Assembly: GCA_030267965.1 (NCBI GenBank)
Contig: BRYA01000028.1
Location: forward strand, 1-64,000
Length of the DNA: 64,000 bases
Origin: Triparma columacea
Taxonomy: Eukaryota > Sar > Bolidophyceae > Parmales > Triparmaceae
Direction: 5' to 3'
Numbering within the stretch: position 1 is the stretch's first letter; each line of letters begins with the position of its first letter. The notes beneath the pieces are model-generated. The model worked only from the letters and a program-made list of their open reading frames with translations, searched no databases and was not told the origin of the DNA. Shown here in pieces: positions 32,047 to 43,300 of this stretch. The translations under genes were made by a program, and so were the position numbers.

Positions 32047-35000
32047 CTATCGTTTCCTGTCCCCCACTGTCATCATATCATCCACTGCAGCCCTCATCTC
32101 CTCTCCCCACAGCCACCTTTCAACCTCTTCCACCACCTCCTGCTCCCTCCTTTCCGCCTCGCCCCCCCATTCCTCGTCACCCTCCCCCTTCTCGTAAACG
32201 CCCCTACTACTTAAGGTCGTACCGTCGTCCCAATTACCGGGTCTGGCGTGTTTCGGCGTGATGAAGCCCATCACCTCCTTGGTGACCCATCCTCCCACCA
32301 ACTTGCCCCTCTTCCTCCTGGCCTCAGGCCCCCTCACCCAGCCCTCAATGCCACCAACGACGACAACTCCCTCCTTCTTTTTCTCGGGCCCGTATACCTC
32401 CTCCCACTTTCTCCCCACGACTTCATTCACGCAGTCGAAGACGGCCTTACGTCTCATTTGCCTCTCCTGATTGTTGTCCGCCTTCTCCTTCTCCATCCTA
32501 AGGAAGTACCCAAGAGGCAGGGCCTCGTCCTCCCCGCCGTCGCTCATGCTCCCACTGAGATCCGGGTCGAATGAGTCCTCCATAATGTCGTCGACCCCCC
32601 CCTTGATGTGGCTCCACTTTTCCTTCTTGATGGCCTTGCGTTCCTTCTTCCTTTTTTTCGGGTCCCCCTTCTCCCCCGTCCTTGCGGCCTCTTCGTAGCT
32701 CCAAATTCTCCACTTATGGTCGCTCAGCTTACCCCAATCAACTCCCTCGACGACTTCTTCCAGGAACTCCTTTTCCATGAGCTTCCAGTCGAACTCCGCC
32801 AAGACTTTCTCCTCTTGCCTCTGCGCGATTGGCACTCCCTCTGCGCTTCCACCTCCAAAGTCGTACATGTCATCGTCTTCCTCCTCTTCTTGTCCCTCCA
32901 TAGGCACGCTATGCTGTCCTAGCAACCTGGGTGCTCCACTGAGACTCGTTGGGCCTCCCCAATCATCCCCTCCCTCCTCTCCCTTCCCTTCTTCCGTCTC
33001 CTCAACCTCCACAACATCCTCGACCTCATCGATCTCCGCAACCTCCTCGGACCTCCCCGCCACATCTTCCACCTCCGTCCTTCTCTCCGCGCGTCCCATC
33101 TCTCCCATCTCCTCCTGAAGCATCTTCTCCAAGAGCTCCTTGACTACCAACTCTCCCACCCTTTCCTTCCTCCTCAAATCTTCCTGAAGCTTCGCCATCT
33201 TCTCATCCTCGGCCTTCTTTCTGATTCTCTCCCTCGCCTCGTTTGCTTCCCTCTCCGCGTTCTCCTTTATCTTCCTCTTGACCTCAATCTTGTCTTCCCT
33301 CTCCTTCTTCTCCCTCTTCTGCCTCCCGACGATCCTCCCGATCCTCGCCCTCTCTGCTGCCTGTACTGTAATGGCCGCGTCGAACCTCTTCTTCTTCTCC
33401 CTCCTCTTTCCCCCCTCCACTCTGCCCAACTTTCCCCTCCCCACCTTCTGCACAAACACGGCGGCCTCCGTCTTCCTCTTCTGTTCCCTTCCCTCTCTCT
33501 CCTCCTTCACCCTAGTCCTCCCGATCTTGCCCCTTCCAACCCTTTGGACAACAACCGCAGCATTTGTAAGCTTCTCCCCCATCTCCTTTCCACCGTCTCT
33601 CACCGCATCCTCCCACACCTTCTCAATGACGAGCCCGACGATGATATCGGCAGCAGCTAGACCTATGGCGTCAACTGCTTGTTCGGCGGCAGCCATCGCC
33701 GTCTTCTGGTTTTCAGCGTGCTCTTCGGCCATGCTACTTAGCAAGCCCTCTAAATCAGCGCTCTCTCCGAACCCTGACGCGAAGCTGTCCTCCACTAGAG
33801 CCTCCTGCACCCTTGCAGCGAGCTCTTCGCTGTCCGTACTGCTTCCACTCACGTAGCTCTCGTTCAGACCGGGGGCTGGACTGCCCTGTCCTATTCCCTC
33901 CTCCTCTCCAATCTCCCTCGCCACGATATCCGCAGCCAAGAGGGCAATTTTCACCATCTTTTCCACCTCCTCTTCAGTGCTAATTGGCTTCTTATCCTCG
34001 CCAAGATCATAGCTCCCATCGCTGCTCTCGGACCCCAGCAATTCGTCAAATCTAGATTTGGCAACGTCTCCCTCCTCCCCAACCTCCCCGCTAACCTCGT
34101 CAAGGCCGTACCTTTCCTTCTCCGAGAGCTCCCTCTCCTCTGCCCTCGCTTTCCTGACCATTCTCTCGATCACCGCCCTCCTGTGGTTGGCGTACTCCCT
34201 CGCCTTCCAACCCCTTAGCCTCGTCTGCATCATGGTGGCAGCACTGTCCTCCCTCTCCCTCTTCTCGGTTCTCCTGACAGCCTTCTCGTCGTCGTCGGTG
34301 CTACCTTCGCCACTGCTTCTGCTCTGGAAGCTGTCACTCATCACTGCGCTCTCCACTTCCTCGGTGGCTGGGTCTGGCTCGTCCCTGAGGAACGAGGCGA
34401 CGTCAATCGTCGCTCCCTCCCCGGTACCCTCTCCGTGGTCCCTACTCGCGCCGACTGCCATCCCCTGCAAGCTGACTTGCACGCTCGTGTCGATCAACTG
34501 CTCTCCCTTGACAACGCTGATGTCTTTACCGAACCCGCTGGTTCCAAGTGCGCTGCTCAAGGCGCTGGCACTCAAGCTAGGGCCGGGACTTATGCTCCTT
34601 CTTCCGCTCCTTTCTCCTTGCACCTCCTCCTCAATCCCCCCCGCATCTCCTCCCTCGAGCTCCATTAGGAGCCTCCTCTCGAGATCAATGAGCCTCCTCC
34701 TTTCCTCCTCCTTCCTTTTTTCCTTGTTTTTCTTGTCCACCTTTCTCTGCAGCTCCTTAATCCTTCCCTTGATGCTGTCAAAGCTACTGTTAAAGTCCTC
34801 GTCGCTGTAATCCCCCCCGCCGTTGACACCAAAGCTTTCGTTCTCCTTGTCCCTGCTCATGTCCCCGACTCCAAAGCTTTCCTTCTTCCTCGGTTTCCTC
34901 CTCTTTCCCGAGCCGTCGCCGCCCCTGCTCTGGTTAGTCAGGGTGTTGGTAAGGGTTCCTTCTACCTCCCTCCCTCCTCTCTGAACCTCAACAACGAGGC

Positions 35001-38000
35001 CAATGCCCCTGCCTGACATGGAGCCGCCCGTCTTCTTCCCTTCTGCTCCGACTCCGCTCCTGTCATCGACGTAGCTCTCGAAGCTCTCTCCACCATAGCC
35101 CGTCGGTTCGCTGACCTCGCTTGCCATGCTCCGGCCTCCTCGAGCGTAGCTTGCCCTTCTGCTGCTCCCATCCTTGCTAACGTCCCTGCTAACTTCCTCG
35201 CTGTATTCGTCGATCTCGCTGGCCTCCTCGGCCTCCCCCTTCCCGACCTTCTCGACCTCCTCTTCGACACTGTCAAAGCTGCTGCTACTTTCGTCCTCCT
35301 CGACGTCCATTTCCATCTCGATGCTATCTCCTCTACTCAGCCTACCCTCCTTGGCAAACCCCTTGCTCCTTATTGACCCAGTGCTCCTCCTGCTCCTGAT
35401 GCTCTTCTCGTCCTCGCTCTCAAAACTCTCCTCGTAGTAATCCTCCTCCGTTCTTGCCACACTGGCCGTACTCACGTCGCTGGACCTCCTCTTGATGCCC
35501 TCGAGCTTCCTAATTTCCTCCTCTAGCTTTTTCTTCTCCGTCTCGCTTCTCTTTTTCCTTAGGATCTTCTCGGCCTCCTCCTTCCTCTTCTTGAGAAGCC
35601 TCAGTCTGCTCCTCATCTCCACTACACTCTCGTCGTCTTCCTCGCTGACGCCGCTGCCCGTGTTGTAGCCCCTTCCGAGGGGGAGCCTAGCGCTACTGCT
35701 TCCCTCCTCAATGCTGTCGTCAAGCTTTGCTCCCATCAGTGACTCCGCCCCAAACCTCTCCCTCCATATCCAGTCTTCTTCGTCCCCTCGCCCTCCCAAA
35801 CCCTTCCTCAACCTTTCAAATACCTCCTCCTCCCTAATTCTCATTGCCCTAACCTGCCATCGTTCTCTGTTGAGCTCTGCAAGCCCTTCTCTCCTTCTCC
35901 TCTTGGCCCTCTTGATCTCATCGCGCTTTCTGTCCTCTCCCCACTCTTCGTTTTTCTTTATTTCGGATTCTGTCGTCTTGAAGACTTCCCTGACGGCCCT
36001 CTCCCTGACCTTCCACATTTGCTCTTCGATCTCCTTCCTCCTCCTGACGACCTCATCTCTCTCCTTTTTCCAGCCTCCACCGCTGGTCGTGCCTGCTGCA
36101 CTTACATCTCCAGCGTCAGAGAACATGCTGCCCTCGTTCTCCTCGCTGGCGTCGAACTCGTCGCTCACGTCGAAATCCTCGCTGTAAGCACTCGCGCTCC
36201 TTTCGAGCTTACTCTTTTCCGATGTGGCAGGCGTCGCGGGTGAGGGAGTTGGATGAACTTTAGGGCTCGAGCGACCTTTCTTCCCCTTGATACCCCTCGG
36301 AGTTCCCTGGTAGCTTTCGAAGCTGCTGTCCTCGTACGATTCCTCGTCTGCCTCGGTAGATTCCTCCATCCTTTCGATTTCCCTTGCCCTCTCCACTGCG
36401 ATTCTCAGGGTGTTTTCGTATGCTACCTGTTGAGCCCTCATTTCCTCGACCATCTCAAGCCTCTCCCTCTCTTTCCCCCAATCGCCCTTGACCTTGACTA
36501 ATTCGGCCTCAGCAACAGAGACGGTGTACGTTTTTTCGACCTCGTTCAGCTGCAAAAGTTGCTCCGTGAGCATGTCGTGTACGGCGAGCTCGCCGAGGAG
36601 CTTAGCTTGGAGCTCACTGGGACTGAGTCTAACTGGTGACGATACAGTTGTTTCGTAGGAGGTTGAAGCAGAAGTTTCTGTGGCAGAGTTTGATGAGGCA
36701 GAAGTTTCAGTTGAATCCTCCTCGTCCTCCTCGCCGCTGCCGTTGCTCATGTCCGCCTCTGCATCGTGGTAGTCTTCTGAGTAAGCGGAATAATCGGCGC
36801 TTGCTTCATTGTTGTCGACGTTTTGCTCCTCGTCCCCATCCCCCCCTTCCAGTTCGGCCTCTCCCTCCGTGTTTCTTGGCTCCGCCTGTTCGTTGCTGTT
36901 CTCCTTGGGGACCGTGGCAACCACCGGTACAGCCTTCGGTTCCTGCTTCGGGTCCTTCTTGGGCTCCTCCTTCTCGTTCATCTGTGAGACCTTAACCCTG
37001 GGCTCCCTCCCCCGAACCACGTCCTTTGTGTTTTGTAACATAAGCATCTCTCTCTCGTCGTCGCTCCATTCTGTCACGTTCTCTTCTTCTTGCTCCATGC
37101 CGGCCATCTTATCTGCCTCTTGGTACATTTTCTTTTTCTCCTCGTCGACCTTTTGCCTGAAGATTTCTGCAGCAAACATGTCAACGACGCTGTACGCGCC
37201 AACGCCAAAGTTTGCATCTTGCTCCGTCCAGACCGTGTTTCCGTCCGTTCCCGCTGTCCAGTCTTCCTTATCCCACCCTGCAGCTCCGTGATCGTAGTCA
37301 TTCTCCTCCATCCATTCGTCATCATCTTCAACTTCTTCGATTTTCAACACAGCTTCCACTGCCTTGGTTTTGGACTTATTTCGGGGGGACATCCTGACGC
37401 GTCCCGGGCTATTGACCATGCCCCACCTACCCACATCTTTCGCGACGTCTGGCACCGGCACGCTCTCCTCATCATCGCTCTCTGCAAGTTGACTTGCAAT
37501 CTTGGCGACGTGGCTGCTCCTCTCCCTCTTCGGAGTGCCACCCATTTGCATAGTGTAGCCTACCTCAGCAATACTCCTGGCCTTCCTGTCATCTTCGTCC
37601 TCGAATACTTCGTCCTCGTAATCTTCGTCCTCCTTATCATCGTCCATGAGCTTGTCGATGACCTTGTTGGCAAGTTTGAGCTGCGTCGGGCTGGCTCTGG
37701 TCGGACTTGGTTGCGGCCTATACGTGGCTTCCGTCTCCGAATCTGTCATCAATCTGGGGAGAGCCCTCGGCACTACCCTTTCCTTTTTGACGTGGTGCGT
37801 CTCCTCAAGCCTTTTTTCGACTCTGCTGGCAACGTCTCTCATCCGGCCCACAAGCAACTCGACCTCCTCAACCTTTTCCCTAAGCTGCCTCGTCCTCATT
37901 GCCGTATCTGGAGTTTCCGCGAAGGCCGTTCTTGCCCTAGTCGTCGGCGTCAGGGTTGGAGTCTGGGGAGTGGTTGGCGAGGCCGCAATTAGAACGTCAG

Positions 38001-39053
38001 CGCCTGGCATGTCGTAGCTGGAAGACTCGTAATCCTCCTCGCTTTGGTCCAACTCTCTCTCGTCCGAATTGACCTCGACAGTTTCCTCTTCAATTGAGTA
38101 GGATTCCTCAGCCTATGGGAGGTGGACGGGGAGCGGTGAAGAAATGGCGTTAGTTTGGGGCTTCCAGTACATGGAGCACGACATTTTTCTTGCTTCTTGC
38201 TTCTTGCTTCTTGCTTCTTGCTTCTTGCTTCTTGCTTCTTGCTTCTTGCTTTCCTGCCTCCATTATTCCTGCCACCATTCCTCACCTGGTCGCTTCCCTC
38301 GTTCTTCCTCTGGGTCTTTTGCTTGATCCTCTTCTCCCTGTCTTCGATCTTCTTCGCGGCCGCCTCCTTCTCGTCCTCTTCGACGACAATAGTCGGGGTG
38401 TCAAGAACACCCACCCAGGCCGGCTTGACCCTGGCCCCAGCGTAGCCACCGAGTCCGCCGAGTCCCATGGGCTGAGGCTTGCTGTTACCGTCTTTCCGCC
38501 TGACCTTCCTCCTCTCTTCCTGCCTCCGGGTCCTCTCCTCTCTCTCCCTAATTTCGTCCCATCTACTCTTCTCTATCCTCTCCATGGTCGCCCTGAGCTT
38601 CTCCATCTCCCTCTTCTTGGCATCATCCTCCAACTTCTTCTCCTCCTTCCTACGCTTTTTGGACTGAGCGAGGAAGCGCTTGCCCTTCTTCAGCACATCA
38701 TCCTTAGCCTTCTTGTTCTTCTCCATCATCTTACCGCTCACGATCTTTGCGCTCTTGCCCTGGCCAGGCGAGGCGGACGAAGAGTAGGCCTGCATCATCC
38801 TCCTCCTCTTCTTCATGAGGGCCTCTCCCTTGACGGCCCTCGACTTCTGCTTGGTCGACATATTTGGGTTAGGCTTGGTCGAAATATCGAAGCCAAAGTC
38901 AATATCAAGGTCAATTGGCTCCCTTGTATTGCCCTTGCCCTCGACCTCATCCTGAGCTTCCTCAAAACCATCGTCAGAGTAATCATCCTCAACATCTTCG
39001 GCAGGTGGGGGGGACTCCGCCTTAGATGGGAGCTGTCCAAAAGATCCGAACAT
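32047..39053 (-). CDS. Large IQ-motif, coiled-coil, CEP350-like centrosomal/ciliary protein
   Basis: Two exons on the minus strand, 39053-38286 and 38112-32047, phase 0, encode 2,277 residues. The first ATG after a TATA-like element is at 39053; earlier TTG codons are not starts. The protein is highly charged, with long Glu/Lys/Arg helices. Short acidic-aromatic motifs recur (YSDDGFEEA, YSEDFDVSD, YEDSSFESY, YYEESFESED, YSDEDFNSSFDS). IQ-like motifs lie in the C-terminal third (MMQTRLRGWKAREY, VVVQRVGRGKIGR, VFVQKVGRGKLGR, ITVQAAERARIGR). The C-terminal part has VFDCVNEVVGRKW and DWKLMEKEFLEEV, resembling the C-terminus of CEP350 and DUF4378 proteins. A role at centrioles or microtubules is inferred, not shown. 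Confidence 0.7.
38186..38250. repeat. Heptamer microsatellite (CTTCTTG)n in an intron
   Basis: About nine tandem copies of CTTCTTG fill much of the single intron (38113-38285) of the CEP350-like gene. Coding-strand sequence is a purine-rich (GCAAGAA)n tract. Confidence 0.9.
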
Positions 39054-39230
39054 GGTTTTTGCTTCTATAGAGGAAGCAGAAGGCTGAGAGGAGTTCAAAC
39101 TATCGCTGTCCAAGACCTGTTAGGGTTAGAAGAGAACGATATTTGGCGGGAAACAAACGCCTCTTGGGGTGTATTCGGTGTAAATGTCAACAGATACGAA
39201 TCAAAAATCGTGACGCGAACGTGAAGCACT

Positions 39231-39240
39231 TTATATATAA
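39231..39240. promoter_or_regulatory. Palindromic TATA element in a divergent promoter
   Basis: TTATATATAA is a perfect palindrome in the 238-bp gap between the CEP350-like gene (start 39053, minus) and GOS28 (start 39292, plus). It lies about 50 bp from one start codon and 180 bp from the other and could in principle serve both directions. Confidence 0.45.
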
Positions 39241-39291
39241 CTGTAAGTCCGAACAACCTTTGTTTTGTCCCTGCCCTTTTCACATTTTGGC

Positions 39292-40285
39292 ATGGATATG
39301 GGAGCTGAATATAACACTCTCCGTCGGAAAGCTGAGGGAATCGAGCGGGAGTTGGAGGCCAAATGCCACCGGTACATGCAGGTAAGGGGAGGGCGGGACG
39401 GTCCTACTTTTTCGATATGTGTGTTGGAGGTTCGGACGGAATTTGTTTTATTTATCTAGGCTTTTGGATATGCTGCGATGTGAATCAACTTCGTAGCTCC
39501 AGAAATCAACTTATTTCCCCTTCTCACAAACCCTCGCGCGCAATGATAACGTACAGGTTGCACAGAGGATATCAAGTCGTTTGGACCTAACTTCGAATTC
39601 ATCTTCTTCATCCTCCAACGTGGAGGAGGGTCGTGGAGCAACGAACCCCCAGGATCTTGAGGACTCTGCTGCTGAACAGCAGCTAGAGTCTGACATTACG
39701 GCTTTGTTGAGGCAAATGGGGGAAGTTAACGATGATATGGGGAGGGTGGTGGAGAGCAGCGGGAAGGGGCACGGTAGCGCGGCGGTGCTAGTTAGGAGGA
39801 TGAGGGAGATATTATACGACTACAGGGAAGACTTCAGGAAGGCGAACGAGCTCCTTCGACAGTCCAGGGCTCGCACGGAACTCTTCAGCAATGCTTCGTC
39901 TATGGATGTGAGCAGTGGCAACGATGCTGAGATGGAGCACCTGCTCAGGGAGAGGGGGGCTCTTAACTCGTCACTGTTGAGCTCCCGGAGTATTCTGGGG
40001 CAGGCTGGCGAGATTATTTCTGACCTGCGCAACCAGAGGACTACCATGTCGGGTGCTAGCAGCAGGGTGGCAAGGTGAGATGGGGTTTCAAGAAGAGCTT
40101 AACGAAAGAAGGAGCCTCATCACTTTGTTCCCTTTCCCTTCGCCCCTCGCAGCCTCGCGGGAAATGTGCCTGGCATCAATGGGGTCATCGACAAGATTAG
40201 GAGAAAGAAGAACAAGGACAATGCCATCATGGGTGTGCTGATCGCTTTTTGTGTGCTATTCTGCCTCTGGTACGTCTTCGGATGA
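39292..40285 (+). CDS. GOSR1: Golgi SNARE GOS28 (Golgi SNAP receptor complex member 1)
   Basis: Three exons, 39292-39381, 39557-40074 and 40153-40285, phases 0 and 2, give 246 residues, the usual size of the family. A short N-terminal helix (YNTLRRKAEGIERELEAK) is followed by a Ser-rich loop and the Habc-like region. The SNARE motif reads HLLRERGALNSSLLSSRSILGQA through DLRNQRTTM, with Gln as the central layer residue (Q-SNARE). It ends in PGINGVIDKIRRKKNKDNAI and a C-terminal anchor (about residues 224-244). GOS28 acts as a Qb-SNARE in ER-Golgi and intra-Golgi fusion. An ATG six bases downstream could also be used. Confidence 0.92.
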
Positions 40286-40372
40286 TAATTTTAAATTGCA
40301 ATAATGCGATGTCAAAGTTTTGATTTCTCTTTAGTTCCCCTCCCCCCCTCCTATCCCCCCCCCCCTCTCATC

Positions 40373-43300
40373 CTAATACTTCCATTTGTTATTGTTGACG
40401 AAGCCCGGGGATTGAATCTTGTTTTTGGGGGTACCCATTGGGTTGCCCCTCGGGGTCCCCACAGGAGTGCTCGCCTTTGGCATTTTCGTCGGAGTCTCGA
40501 GCTTGGGAGGTGGCCTCGAAGCGAGCATCTTCAGAAGATTGGCCCTCGGGTCGATTTGTACCTCGAGCTCCTTCTTCTTTCCTCCCACCTCCTTCTTTTC
40601 CTCTCCCTCCTCCTCCTCCTTCTTCTCCCCTCCTCCGTTTGCCTTGTCATCTGAGATGTCCTTTGACGTGCCGTCGACGAGGATTGCTCCCCGGCGCTCA
40701 TGCTTTGGGCTCGTTGCACAAGTCTTTCCCTTGGTGCTCATCGCTCTAACCTCGACACCTTGTGCAACCGGCGTGAGTGGGACGTTCTGAGGGTTCTTCT
40801 TAGCGAGACTCTCGAACTTGGTCTTGTTGTTTTTGAATGCAGCCTTTGCCTGGGCAGCTTTCCTGGCTTCCTCTTTCAACCTCCTCTCGTATTTTCCTAT
40901 CGCCTTGGTGATGCTTTTCGCGAACTCGGTCAAAATTCCGAGCAATCTAGTGGCGGATGCCTCCCCTCCACTCTCACCAAAGTACAAGGCGAGTTCCTTG
41001 CAGGACTCGACTCCACGAAGTTTGTCCTGCTCGAGCTCCTGCAGTTCTTTGGCTGCCATATCGATGAAAATCTTTAGACGCTTTGTGCCCTCGCTCTCCT
41101 CTTGTGGTTGTTGCCACTTAAGAGCCTCCTCTTCTTTCTCATCCTGCCAATTTTTCTTTTTGGTGAGCTCCCCCCTGTTCTTGATTCCAGCCAATACACC
41201 GGCCATACCTCCACCTGGAGGCGCTCCACCTTCCTTCTCCTTCTTCTTCATTCCCTTGATGCCAGCCAATACACCGGCCATCCCTCCTCCTGGAGGTGCT
41301 TTCCCACCCTCTTCTTTCTTAACACCCTTGATACTCGCAAACAGCGCTCCAACGTCTCCACTCTGTCCACTAGTCTTGCCCATGCCTAATTTGCCCACCT
41401 TGCGCCCCCCTCCAGAGGATTTTTTCTCATTCACTCCCTTATTTCCCCCCCCGTCACTGGTCCTCTCTTCTGCCTTCATTTTCTTGAGTTCCCCCTTGCA
41501 TCTCTCTACATTTCCGTTCATGGTCCTCACCTCGGCGATGATCTCCCCAAAGTTGATCCTGCTGGCTTGAAAACTCTCTTCAAACTCGCCTTCAAGCCTC
41601 AGGTTGTCGATCTGCCCCTTGGTTGCAAATGTCGTCACGATGTAGTCCAATACAGTTGTCTTGCCGTCTACACTCTTGGTCTGCGTGAGCTTCAAGAGAC
41701 TGTCGAAGGTAAACCCCCCGATGTCGCCCTTGTTGGTCCCCTCGTTCATGATGTTTCCAATCGCAAGGATGGTCTCAAGGACCCTCTGGAGCTTCTCGCT
41801 CGACATGACTTGGTCGCAAACCCTCTTCATGAGCTGCAAACGAGACTGCAGGTCCTTCAGATGGGAACCGAAAGTGTCCATGGTCTCCATGACTTTGATC
41901 TTCACTGTGACTCTCTTCACCCCTTCCAGCTTCTTGAAGAACAACTCAGCTGGAAGGAGCTCGTCATCCGGACCTCTAAAGTTGGCAATTTGCTTGGCCT
42001 CGATGTCGTTTGGGAGTACAGACGAGAGGAAAGCTATCCTATCCCCCACGATCTTCCTCTTCGGATCGAGGGTATTTAGGATATCTACGAGCTCGTCAAA
42101 TGTAAATTCCTTGAAAGCCTTAAGGCTGATGGCGATGTTATTGCACCTAGTAAGGTCGATCAACCCAGCCATCTTCTTCTGCTTCTTCTTGACGCTCCCG
42201 GGCTGCTCCTTCCCTGCGTCAGAAGACTTTTTGAGGGCGCCAGTCTTTTTGTGGAAGAGCTCCTCCATCATCTTTATGTCTGAGTTGTCCACGCTCGCCG
42301 TCCATGAGAGGCCCTTCCTGGCTGCTTCGACTCCATCGCTGTCGCCGCCGCCGCCGCCGAAAGTTTTCGTCTGGCTTACCCTTGCCCATACGCTCTTCCT
42401 AACTTGGTCTTCGCTCAGGGGCGTCCAGTGGATCTGTTTGAGTTGTATCGACGTGTCACCCGTCGTCCTCTTCCCTGTTCTCGTCTGCTTCTTTGCTGTC
42501 CCTGCATTAGTCTCCTTGTCGTCTCCCTTGCCTCGCGACTTTTTGCCCCCGATTCTGGGGTTCTTCTTAGCCTCCTTTTCGTCCTCAGGGAAGAGCGCCA
42601 GGACGATGTTCTTCGCGACCCCCTCCTGTCCCATTTTATGTTTGACAGCCCCGGGCGGAACGTGCATCTTCAGCATGGTTCTGTATTTCTTTGCAACCTG
42701 CTCCTCGGCGGTTGTGAGGGTCGGGGGGGGCTTTTTCTCTTTCCCCGGCGGCTTGCTCCCTTCGGCTCCCTCCTCTGGGAAGAGAGTGACGATAAGTCTG
42801 TTTTCTATTTCTTCCATTTTCATCTTGTGGACAACCGCAGCGGGGGGCACATGAAGCTTGAGCATCATCCTGTACTTCTTCAAAATGCCCTCATCCTCGT
42901 CGGAAAGCTTGGATTTTTGCTCTTGTTTAGGCGGCTCAACTTTCGTAGCCTCGACAGGCTTACTTTCTTTCCCATCCATGAAAACGAGGCTGATCAATTC
43001 CTCTTTTTCGAAGCTCTCCTGCTTCATTTTGTGCCTAACCACAGCCTCTGGCAATCTCATCTTCCGCATCTTTCGATATTTATTCACCGCCTCCTTCTCG
43101 GTGTTGGAAAGCTTGCTCATGGCCGCGTCGAAGGCTGAAGGGCCTTGCGATTTGGGAGGGGGGGCTTTCGACTCACTGGTGGTTGGCTTGTTGCCCTTTT
43201 CCAAATTTGTCTTGTAATGCTCCTGCACGAACCCAAAACAACTTTCCATGGTCTTGAAAGTGAAGCTCTTGCTACTGTCATCATTGAAGAGGAGCGTCGC

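Noticed and set aside
32248..38017. Many plus-strand ORFs rich in Ser/Leu/Pro opposite the CEP350-like gene
   Set aside because: Antisense shadows of Glu/Lys-rich coding sequence on the minus strand; no domains and no consistent splice structure.
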